DNA of 64,000 nt. Source: Prosapia bicincta (lineage: Eukaryota > Arthropoda > Insecta > Hemiptera > Cercopidae). The first letter of the stretch is position 1. Every line of letters starts with the position of its first letter. A model generated the notes under the pieces. That model did not search any database, was not told the DNA's origin, and was given only the letters and a program-made list of their open reading frames with translations. This document shows, in pieces, positions 25,993 to 37,160 of this stretch. The stretch lies in the NCBI GenBank assembly GCA_036971475.1, contig JBAIZL010000005.1, forward strand, positions 250,819,823 to 250,883,822, given 5' to 3'. The position numbers were made by a program, and so were the translations under genes.

Positions 25993-28720
25993 CATAGCTT
26001 TTAGCAACACTTAAACACAACAACATTTAAATTCATTCAGATGTGCACATTGCTTTTAGCAACACATAAACACAACAGCAATTAAATTCATTCAGATGTG
26101 CCCATTGCTTTCAGCAACACATAAACACAACAGCAATTAAATTCATTCAGACGTGCCCATTGCTTTTAGCAACACTTAAGCACAACAACAATTAAATTCA
26201 TTCATATGTGCCCTTTGCTTTTAGCAACACTTAAATACAACAACAATTAAATTCATTCAGATGTGCCCATTGCTTTCAGCAACACATAAACACAACAGCA
26301 ATTAAATTCATACAGATGTGCCCATTGCTTTCAGCAACACATAAACACAACAGCATTTAAATTCATTCAGATGTGCCCATTGCTTTTAGCAACACTTAAA
26401 CACAACAACAATTAAATTCATTCAGATGTGCCCATTGCTTTTAGCAACACTTAAACACAACAACAATTAAATTCATTCAGATGTGCCCATTGCTTTTAGC
26501 AACACTTAAACACAACAACAATTAAATTCATTCAGATGTGCCCATTGCTTACAGCTTCACTTAAACACAACGACAAAAAATTCATTAAGACGGGCCCATT
26601 GCTTTCAGCAACACATAAACATAACAGCAATTAAATTCATTCAGACGTGCCCATTACTTTTAGCAACACCTAAACACTACAACAATTAAATTCATTCAGA
26701 TGTGCCCATTGCTTTTAGCAACACTTAATCACAACAACAATTAAATTCATTCAGATGTGCCCATTGCTTTCAGCAACACATAAACACAACAGCAATTAAA
26801 TTCATTCAGATGTGCCCATTGCTTTTAGCAACACTTAAACACAACAACAATTAAATTCATTCATATGTGCCCATTGCTTTTAGCAACACTTAAACACAAC
26901 AACAATTAAATTCATTCAGATGTACCCATTGCTTTCAGCAACACATAAACACAACAGCAATTAAATTCATTCAGATGTGCTCATTGCTTTCAGCAACACA
27001 TAAACACAACAGCAATTAAATTCATTCAGATGTGCTCATTGCTTTCAGCAACACATAAACACAACAGCAATTAAATTCATTCAGATGTGCCCATTGCTTT
27101 TAGCAACACTTAAACACAACAACAAATAAATTCATTCAGATGTGCCCCTTGCTTTCAGCAACACCTAAACACTACAACAATTAAATTCATTCAGATGTGC
27201 CCATTGCTTTTAGCAACACTTAAACACAACAACAATTAAATTCATTCAGATGTGCCCATTGCTTTCAGCAACACGTAAACACAACAGCAATTAAATTCAT
27301 TCAGATGTGCCCATTGCTTTTAGCAACACTTAAACACAACAACAATTAAATTCATTCAGATGTGCCCATTGCTTTTAGCAACACTAAAACACAACAACAA
27401 TTAAATTCATTCAGATTTGCCCATTGCTTTTAGCGACACTTAAACACAACAACAATTAAATTCATTCAGATGTGCCCATTGCTTTTAGCAACACTTAAAC
27501 ACAACAACAACTAAATTCATTCAGATGTGCCCATTGCTTTCAGCAACACATAAACACAACAGCAATTAAATTCATTCAGACGTGCCCATTTCTTTTAGCA
27601 ACGCTTAAACACAACAACAATTAAATTCATTCAGACGTGCCCATTACTTTCAGCAACAATAAACACAACAGCAATTAAATCCATTCAGACGTGCCCATTG
27701 TTTTCAGCAACACATAAACACAACAGCAATTAAATTCAATCAGACGTGCCCATTGCTTTTAGCAACACTTAAACACAACAGCGAATAAAACATTCAGACG
27801 TGCCCATTGCTTTTAGCAACACTTAAACACAACAGCATTTAAATTCATTCAGACGTGCCTATTGCTTTTAGCAACACTTTAACACTACAACAAATAAATT
27901 CATTCAGACGTGCCCATTACTTTTAGCAACACTTAAACACAACAACAATTAAACTCATTCAGACGTGCTTATTGCTTTTAGCAACACCTAAACACAACAG
28001 CAATTAAAACCATTCAGACGTGCCCATTGTTTTCAGCAACACATAAACACAACAGCAAATAAAACATTCAGACGTGCCCATTGCTTTTAGCAACACTTAA
28101 ACACAACAACAACTAAATTCATTCAGATGTGCCCATTGCTTTCAGCAACACATAAACACAACAGCAATTAAATTCATTCAGACGTGCCCATTTCTTTTAG
28201 CAACACTTAAACACAACAACAATTAAATTCATTCAGACGTGCCCATTACTTTCAGCAACAATAAACACAACAGCAATTAAATCCATTCAGACGTGCCCAT
28301 TGTTTTCAGCAACACATAAACACAACAGCAATTAAATTCAATCAGACGTGCCCATTGCTTTTAGCAACACTTAAACACAACAGCGAATAAAACATTCAGA
28401 CGTGCCCATTGCTTTTAGCAACACTTAAACACAACAGCATTTAAATTCATTCAGACGTGCCTATTGCTTTTAGCAACACTTTAACACTACAACAAATAAA
28501 TTCATTCAGACGTGCCCATTACTTTTAGCAACACTTAAACACAACAACAATTAAACTCATTCAGACGTGCCCATTGCTTTTAGCAACACTTAAACACAAC
28601 AGCAAATAAAACATTCAGACGTGCCCATTGCTTTTAGCAACACTTAAACACAACAGCATTTAAATTCATTCAGACGTGCCCATTGCTTTTAGCAACACCT
28701 AAACACAACAACATTTAAAT
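25993..28720 (+). repeat. Block III, HOR unit 2
   Basis: CATAGC at 25,993, CTTACAG at 26,548 and GTACCC at 26,922 keep the 2,794 bp offset. One monomer, the CATTTGCGCC copy, is absent near 27,240. After the TTTTAGCGACAC monomer near 27,430 the two units diverge: this one continues with AACTAAATTC, CATTTCTTTTAG, CATTACTTTC and GCGAATAAAAC, which is Block I/II order, instead of returning to CATATG monomers. Confidence 0.82.
27511..28569 (+). repeat. Local duplication, 602-bp offset
   Basis: CTAAATTC at 27,511 and 28,113, and the rare CTTTAACAC at 27,877 and 28,479, are both 602 bp apart (11 monomers less 3 bp). The series GCTTTCAG, CATTTCTTTTAG, CATTACTTTC, AATCCATTC, TTGTTTTCAG, TTCAATCAG and GCGAATAAAAC matches in order. 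Similarity ends near 27,967 and 28,569. A point difference is ACGCTTAAAC near 27,600 versus ACACTTAAAC in the second copy. Confidence 0.84.
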
Positions 28721-29953
28721 TCATTCAGACGTGCCCATTGCTTTTAGCAACACTTAAACACAACAGCAATTAAATTCATTCCGACGTGCCCATTGCTTTT
28801 ACCAACACTTAAACACAATAACAATTAAATTCATTCAGATGTGCCCATTGCTTTTAGCAACACTTAATCACAACAACAGTTAAATTCATTAAGATGTGCC
28901 CATTGCTTTTAGCAACACTTAAACACTACAACAAATAAATTCATTCAGACATGCCCATTACTTTTAGCAACACTTAAACACAACAACAATTAAACTCATT
29001 CAGACGTGCTTATTGCTTTTAGCAACACTTAAACACAACAGCAATTAAATTCATTCAGACGTGCCCATTGCTTTTAGCAACACCTAAATACAACAACATT
29101 TAAATTCATTCAGACGTGCCAATTGCTTTCAGCAACACTTAAACACAACAAAAATTAAATTCATTCAGACGTTCCCATTGCTTTTAGCAACACTTACACA
29201 ACGGCAATTAAATTCATTCAGACGTGCCCATTGCTTTTAGCAACACTTAAACACAACAACAATTAAATTCATTCATATGTGCCCATTGCTTTCAGCAACA
29301 CATAAACACAACAGCAATTAAATTCATTCAGATGTGCCCATTGCTTTCAGCAACACATAAATACAACAGCAATTAAATTCATTCAGATGTGCCCATTGCT
29401 TTTAGCAACACTTAAACACAACAACAATTAAATTCATTCAGATTTGCCCATTGCTTTTAGCAACACTTAAACACAACAACAATTAAATTCATTCAAATGT
29501 GCCCATTGCTTACAGCAACACTTAAACACAACGACAAAAAATTCATTCAGACGGGCCCATTGCTCTCAGCAACACATAAACTTATCAGCAATTAAATTCA
29601 TTCAGACGTGCCCATTACTTTTAGCAACACTTAAACACATCAACAATTAAATTCATTCAGACGTGCCCATTGCTTTTAGCAACACTTAAACACAACAACA
29701 ATTAAATTCATTCAGATGTGCCCATTACTTTTAGCAACACTTAAACACTACAACAATTAAATTCATTCAAACGTGCTTATTGCTTTTAGCAACACTTAAA
29801 CACAACAGCAATTAAATTCATTCCGACGTGCCCATTGCTTTTACCAACACTTAAACACAACAACAATTAAATTCATTCAGACGTGCTTATTGCTCTTAGC
29901 AACACTTAAACACAACAGCAATTAAGTTCATTCAGACGTGCCCATTGCTTTTA
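28721..29953 (+). repeat. Satellite stretch with relict Block I/II monomer order
   Basis: Single copies of known variants appear in Block II order: CATTCCGACG, CAATAAC, CATTAAGATG, CACTACAAC, CAGACATGCC, AATACAAC, CAGACGTTCCC, CACAACGGC at 29,202, then CGACAAAAAA at 29,532 with GCTCTCAGC and TTAAACACATC as in Block I. Private changes include TTTTACCAAC near 28,800 and ACAAAAATT near 29,150. There is no tandem higher-order copy of this stretch nearby. No gene or foreign insertion is visible. Confidence 0.75.
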
Positions 29954-32805
29954 GCAACACCTAAACACAACAACAATTGAATTCATTCAGACGTGCCCAT
30001 TGCTTTCAGCAACACATAAACACAACAGCAATTAAATTCATTCAGCGTGCCTATTGCTTTTAGCAACACTTACACACGACGACAATTAAATTCATTCAGA
30101 TGTGCCCATTGCTTTCAGCAACACATAAACACAACAGCAATTAAATTCATTCAGACGTGCCAATTGCTTTTAGCAACACTTAATCACAACAACAATTAAA
30201 TTCATTCAGACATGCCCATTGCTTTTAGCAACACTTAAACACAACAACAATTAAAATCATTCAGACCTGCCCATTACTTTTAGCAACACTTAAACACAAC
30301 AACAATTAAACTCATTCAGACGTGCTTATTGCTCTTAGCAACACTTAAACACAACAGCAATTAAATTCATTCAGACGTGCCCATTGCTTTTAGCAACACC
30401 TAAACACAACAACATTTAAATTCATTCAGACGTGCCCATTGCTTTTAGCAACACTTAAACACAACAACAAATAAATTCATTCAGATGTGCTCATTGTTTC
30501 AGCAACACATAAACACAACAGCAATTAAATTCATTCAGACATGCCCATTGCTTTTAGCAACACTTAAACACAACAACAATTAAATTCATTCAGACGTGCC
30601 CATTGCTTTTAGCAACACCTAAACACAACAACATTTAAATTCATTCAGACGTGCCCATTGCTTTTAGCAACACTTAAACACAACAACAATTAAACTCATT
30701 CAGACGTGCTTATTGCTCTTAGCAACACTTAAACACAACAGCAATTAAATTCATTCAGACGTGCCCATTGCTTTTAGCAACACCTAAACACAACAACAAT
30801 TGAATTCATTCAGACGTGCCCATTGCTTTCAGCAACACATAAACACAACAGCAATTAAATTCATTCAGCGTGCCTATTGCTTTTAGCAACACTTACACAC
30901 GACGACAATTAAATTCATTCAGACGTGCCCTTTGCTTTCAGCATCACATAAACATAACAGCAAATAAAACATTCAGACGTGCCCATTGCTTTTAGCAACA
31001 CTTAAACAGAACAGCAATTAAATTCATTCAGACGTGCTCATTGCTTTTAGCAACACTTAAACACAACAACAATTAAAATCATTCAGACGTGCCCATTACT
31101 TTTAGCAACACTTAAACACAACAACAATTAAACTCATTCAGACGTGCTTATTGCTCTTAGCAACACTTAAACACAACAGCAATTAAATTCATTCAGACGT
31201 GCCCATTGCTTTTAGCAACACCTAAACACAACAACATTTAAATTCATTCAGACGTGCCCATTGCTTTTAGCAACACTTAAACACAACAACAATTAAATTC
31301 ATTCAGACTTGCCCATTGCTTTTAGCAACACTTAAACACAACAGCAATTAAATTCATTAAGATGTATCCATTGCTTTTAGCAACACCTAAACACAACAAC
31401 AATTGAATTCATTCAGACGTGCCCATTGCTTTCAGCAACACATAAACACAACAGCAATTAAATTCATTCAGCGTGCCTATTGCTTTTAGCAACACTTACA
31501 CACGACGACAAATAAATTCATTCAGATGTGCCCATTGCTTTCAGCAACACATAAACACAACAGCAATTAAATTCATTCAGACGTGCCAATTGCCTTTAGC
31601 AACACTTAATCACAACAACAATTAAATTCATTCAGACATGCCCATTGCTTTTAGCAACACTTAAACACAACAACAATTAAAATCATTCAGACCTGCCCAT
31701 TACTTTTAGCAACACTTAAACACAACAACAATTAAACTCATTCAGACGTGCTTATTGCTCTTAGCAACACTTAAACACAACAGCAATTAAATTCATTCAG
31801 ACGTGCCCATTGCTTTTAGCAACACCTAAACACAACAACATTTAAATTCATTCAGACGTGCCCATTGCTTTTAGCAACACTTAAACACAACAACAAATAA
31901 ATTCATTCAGATGTGCTCATTGTTTCAGCAACACATAAACACAACAGCAATTAAATTCATTCAGACATGCCCATTGCTTTTAGCAACACTTAAACACAAC
32001 AACAATTAAATTCATTCAGACGTGCCCATTGCTTTTAGCAACACCTAAACACAACAACATTTAAATTCATTCAGACGTGCCCATTGCTTTTAGCAACACT
32101 TAAACACAACAACAATTAAACTCATTCAGACGTGCTTATTGCTCTTAGCAACACTTAAACACAACAGCAATTAAATTCATTCAGACGTGCCCATTGCTTT
32201 TAGCATCACCTAAACACAACAACAATTGAATTCATTCAGACGTGCCCATTGCTTTCAGCAACACATAAACACAACAGCAATTAAATTCATTCAGCGTGCC
32301 TATTGCTTTTAGCAACACTTACACACGACGACAATTAAATTCATTCAGACGTGCCCTTTGCTTTCAGCATCACATAAACATAACAGCAAATAAAACATTC
32401 AGACGTGCCCATTGCTTTTAGCAACACTTAAACAGAACAGCAATTAAATTCATTCAGACGTGCTCATTGCTTTTAGCAACACTTAAACACAACAACAATT
32501 AAAATCATTCAGACGTGCCCATTACTTTTAGCAACACTTAAACACAACAACAATTAAACTCATTCAGACGTGCTTATTGCTCTTAGCAACACTTAAACAC
32601 AACAGCAATTAAATTCATTCAGACGTGCCCATTGCTTTTAGCAACACCTAAACACAACAACATTTAAATTCATTCAGACGTGCCCATTGCTTTTAGCAAC
32701 ACTTAAACACAACAACAATTAAATTCATTCAGACTTGCCCATTGCTTTTAGCAACACTTAAACACAACAGCAATTAAATTCATTAAGATGTATCCATTGC
32801 TTTTA
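29954..32805 (+). repeat. Tandem pair of 1426-bp HOR units
   Basis: Five markers are spaced exactly 1,426 bp: CAGCGTGCC (30,043 and 31,469; 30,866 and 32,292), ACAGAACAGC (31,006 and 32,432), and GATGTATCC (31,361 and 32,787). The unit is 26 monomers less 4 bp. The first copy runs to about 31,379 and the second to about 32,805. I saw few differences: ACAATTAAA versus ACAAATAAA near 30,080/31,506, TTGCTTTTAG versus TTGCCTTTAG near 30,160/31,590, and AGCAACACC versus AGCATCACC near 30,780/32,205. CAGCGTG is a 2 bp deletion variant. The unit mixes left-lineage ACAGAACAGC with right-lineage CACACGACGAC monomers. Confidence 0.9.
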
Positions 32806-33229
32806 GCAACACTTAAACACAACAGCAATTAAATTCATTCAGATGTGCCAATTGCTTTTATCAACACTTAAACACTAAAACAATTAAATTCATTCAGACG
32901 TTCCCATTGCTTTTAGCAACACTTACACAACGGCAATTAAATTCATTCAGACGTGCCCATTGCTTTCAGCAACACATAAACACAACAGCAATTAAATTCA
33001 TTCAGATATGCATTTAGCAACACTTAAACACAACAACAATTAAATTCATTCAGATGTGCCCATTACTTTTAGCAACACTTAAAGACATCAACAAATAAAT
33101 TCATTCAGACGTGCCAATTGCTTTTAACAACACTTAAACACAACAGCAATTAAATTCATTCAGATGTGCCCATTGCTTTTAGCAACACATAAACACAACA
33201 GCAATTAAATTCATTCAGACGTGCCCATT
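32806..33229 (+). repeat. Divergent monomers between duplications
   Basis: This short stretch has a high share of private variants: TTTTATCAACAC near 32,855, CACTAAAACAATT near 32,870, CACAACGGC at 32,931, and a strongly shortened monomer near 33,005 where GATATG runs directly into CATTTAGC, losing about 9 bp. It also has an isolated AGACATC copy at 33,083, the Block I unit-start marker, followed by AACAAATAA. It looks like a junction made of leftover pieces. Confidence 0.72.
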
Positions 33230-34109
33230 GCTTTTAGCAACAATTAAACCCAACAACAATTAAATTCATTCAGATGTGCACATTGCTTTTAGCAACACTT
33301 AAACACAACAACAATTAAATTCATTCAGATGTGCCCATTGCTTTTAGCAACACTTATTCACAACAACAATTAAATTCATTCAGATGTGCCCATTGCTTTT
33401 AGCAACACTTAAACACAACAGCAATTAAATTCATTCAGATGTGCCCATTGCTTTTAGCAACACTTAAACACAACAACAATTAACTTCATTCAGAGGTGCC
33501 CATTGCTTTTAGCGACACTTAAACACAACAACAATTAAATTCATTTAGATGTGCCCATTGCTTTTAGCACCACTTAAACACAACAACAAATAAATTCATT
33601 CAGATGTGCCCATTGCTTTCAGCAACACATAAACTCAACAGCAATTAAATTCATTCAGACGTGCCCATTGCTTTTAGCAACAATTAAACACAACAACAAT
33701 TAAATTCATTCAGATGTGCACATTGCTTTTAGCAACACTTAAACACAACAACAATTAAATTCATTCAGATGTGCCCATTGCTTTTAGCAACACTTATTCA
33801 CAACAACAATTAAATTCATTCAGATGTGCCCATTGCTTTTAGCAACACTTAAACACAACAGCAATTAAATTCTTTCAGATGTGCCCATTGCTTTTAGCAA
33901 CACTTAAACACAACAACAATTAACTTCATTCAGAGGTGCCCATTGCTTTTAGCGACACTTAAACACAACAACAATTAAATTCATTTAGATGTGCCCATTG
34001 CTTTTAGCACCACTTAAACACAACAACAAATAAATTCATTCAGATGTGCCCATTGCTTTCAGCAACACATAAACTCAACAGCAATTAAATTCATTCAGAC
34101 GTGCCCATT
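33230..34109 (+). repeat. Tandem 440-bp duplication (8 monomers)
   Basis: CAGAGGTGCC lies at 33,491 and 33,931, CAACAATTAAAC at about 33,239 and 33,679, and TTATTCAC monomers near 33,352 and 33,792, all 440 bp apart. The order TGCACATTGC, TTATTCAC, AACTTCATTC, TTTTAGCGAC, CATTTAGATG, AGCACCAC, AACAAATAA and ATAAACTC is the same in both copies. Differences include AAACCCAAC versus AAACACAAC at the start and TTCATTC versus TTCTTTC near 33,870. Confidence 0.9.
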
Positions 34110-34499
34110 TCTTTTAGCAACACTTAAACACAACAACAATTAAATTCATTCAGACGTGCCCATTACTTTCAGCAACACATAAACACAACAGCAATTAAAT
34201 CCATTCAGACGTGCCCATTGTTTTCAGCAACACATAAACACAACAGCAATTAAATTCATTCAGACGTGACCATTGCTTTTAGCAACACTTAAACACAACA
34301 ACAATTAAAAACATTCAGATGTGCCCATTGCTTTCAGCAACACATAAACACAACAGCAATTAAATTCATTCAGACGTGCCCATTGATTTTAGCAACACTT
34401 AAACACAACAACAATTAAATTCATTCAGACGTGCCCTTTGCTTTCAGCATCACATAAACACAACAGCAAATAAAACATTCAGACTTGCCCATTGCTTCT
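34110..34499 (+). repeat. Relict of Block I order
   Basis: Seven monomers keep a Block I series seen near 360-700 and 8,190-8,480: CATTTCTTTTAG, CATTACTTTC, AATCCATTC with TTGTTTTCAG, AAAAACATTC, and CCCTTTGC with AGCATCAC. The expected CATACAG change is absent and a private GACCATTGC is present near 34,268. The stretch ends at GCAAATAAAAC before the next repeat group. Confidence 0.75.
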
Positions 34500-37160
34500 A
34501 GCAACACTTACACAACGGCAATTAGATTCATTCAGACGTGCCCATTGCTTTTAGCAACACTTAAACACAACAACAATTAAATTCATTCATATGTGCCCTT
34601 TGCTTTTAGCAACACTTAAACACAACAACAATTAAATTCATTCAGATGTGCCCATTGCTTTCAGCAACACATAAACACAACAGCAATTAAATTCATTCAG
34701 ATGTGCCCATTGCTTTCAGCAACACATAAACACAAAATGAATTTAAATTCATTCAGATGTGCCCATTGCTTTTAGCAACACTTAAACACAACAACAAATA
34801 AATTCATTCAGATGTGCTCATTGTTTCAGCAACACATAAACACAACAGCAATTAAATTCATTCAGACGTGTCCATTGCTTTTAGCAACACTTAAACACAA
34901 CAACAATTAAATTCATTCAGATGTGCTCATTGCTTTTAGCAACACTTAAACACAACAACAATTAAATTCATTCAGACTTGCCCATTGCTTCTAGCAACAC
35001 TTAAACACAACAGCAATTAAATTCATTAAGATGTGCCCATTGCTTTTAGCAACACTTACACAACGGCAATTAGATTCATTCAGACGTGCCCATTGCTTTT
35101 AGCAACACTTAAACACAACAACAATTAAATTCATTCATATGTGCCCTTTGCTTTTAGCAACACTTAAACACAACAACAATTAAATTCATTCAGATGTGCC
35201 CATTGCTTTCAGCAACACATAAACACAACAGCAATTAAATTCATTCAGATGTGCCCATTGCTTTCAGCAACACATAAACACAAAATGAATTTAAATTCAT
35301 TCAGATGTGCCCATTGCTTTTAGCAACACTTAAACACAACAACAATTAAATTCATTCAGATGTGCCCATTGCTTTTAGCAACACTTAAACACAACAACAA
35401 TTAAATTCATTCAGATGTGCCCATTGCTTTTAGCAACACTTAAACACAACAACAATTAAATTCATTTAGATGTGCCCATTGCTTACAGCTTCACTTAAAC
35501 ACAACGACAATAAAATTCATTAAGACGGGCCCATTGCTTTCAGCAACACATAAACATAACAGCAATTAAATTCATTCAGACGTGCCCATTACTTTTAGCA
35601 ACACTTAAACACTACAACAATTAAATTCATTCAGATGTGCCCATTGCTTTTAGCAACACTTAATCACAACAACAATTAAATTCATTCAGATGTGCCCATT
35701 GCTTTTAGCAACACTTAAACACAACAACAATTAAATTCATTCATATGTGCAAATTGCTTTTAGCAACACTTAAACACAACAGCAATTAAATTCATTCAGA
35801 TGTGCCCATTACTTTTAGCAACACTTAAACACTACAACAATAAAATTCATTCAGATGTGCCCATTGCTTTTAGCAACACTTAATCACAACAACAATTAAA
35901 TTCATTCAGATGTGCCCATTGCTTTTAGCAACACTTACACAACGGCAATTAGATTCATTCAGACGTGCCCATTGCTTTTAGCAACACTTAAACACAACAA
36001 CAATTAAATTCATTCATATGTGCCCTTTGCTTTTAGCAACACTTAAACACTACAACAATTAAATTCATTCAGATGTGCCCATTGCTTTCAGCAACACATA
36101 AACACAACAGCAATTAAATTCATTCAGATGTGCCCATTGCTTTCAGCAACACATAAACACAACAGCAATTAAATTCATTCAGACGTGTCCATTGCTTTTA
36201 GCAACACTTAAACACAACAACAATTAAATTCATTCAGATGTGCTCATTGCTTTTAGCAACACTTAAACACAACAACAATTAAATTCATTCAGACTTGCCC
36301 ATTGCTTCTAGCAACACTTAAACACAACAGCAATTAAATTCATTAAGATGTGCCCATTGCTTTTAGCAACACTTACACAACGGCAATTAGATTCATTCAG
36401 ACGTGCCCATTGCTTTTAGCAACACTTAAACAAAACAACAATTAAATTCATTCATATGTGCCCTTTTCTTTTAGCAACACTTAAACACAACAACAATTAA
36501 ATTCATTCAGATGTGCCCATTGCTTTCAGCAACACATAAACACAACAGCAATTAAATTCATTCAGATGTGCCCATTGCTTTCAGCAACACATAAACACAA
36601 AATGCATTTAAATTCATTCAGATGTGCCCATTGCTCTTAGCAACACTTAAACACAACAACAATTAAATTCATTCAGATGTGCCCATTGCTTTTAGCAACA
36701 CTTAAACACAACAACAATTAAATTCATTCAGATGTGCCCATTGCTTTTAGCAACACTTAAACACAACAACAATTAAATTCATTCAGATGTGCCCATTGCT
36801 TACAGCTTCTCTTAAACACAACGACAAAAAAATTCATTAAGACGGGCCCATTGCTTTCAGCAACACATAAACATAACAGCAATTAAATTCATACAGACGT
36901 GCCCATTACTTTTAGCAACACTTAAACACTACAACAATAAAATTCATTCAGATGTGCCCATTGCTTTTAGGAACACTTAATCACAACAACAATTAAATTC
37001 ATTCAGATGTGCCCATTGCTTTCAGCAACACATAAACACAACAGCAATTAAATTCATTCAGATGTGCCCATTGCTTTTAGCAACACTTAAACACAACAAC
37101 AATTAAATTCATTCATATGTGCCCATTGCTTTTAGCAACACTTAAACACAACAGCAATTA
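34500..37160 (+). repeat. HOR group with 548- and 1317-bp offsets
   Basis: The linked variant ACGGCAATTAGATTC occurs with CGG at 34,516, 35,064, 35,943 and 36,381. A second marker, CACAAAATG, is at 34,731, 35,279 and 36,596. Offsets are 548 bp then 1,317 bp for both markers. CTTACAG (35,482 and 36,799) and CATTACTTTTAG (about 35,588 and 36,905) keep the 1,317 bp spacing. The CGG copies at 35,943 and 36,381 are 438 bp apart, an internal 8-monomer duplication. Third-copy changes include AATGCATTT for AATGAATTT and CTTCTCTTAAAC for CTTCACTTAAAC. All four CACAACGGC copies here share the extra change TTAGATTC, found nowhere further left. Confidence 0.86.
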
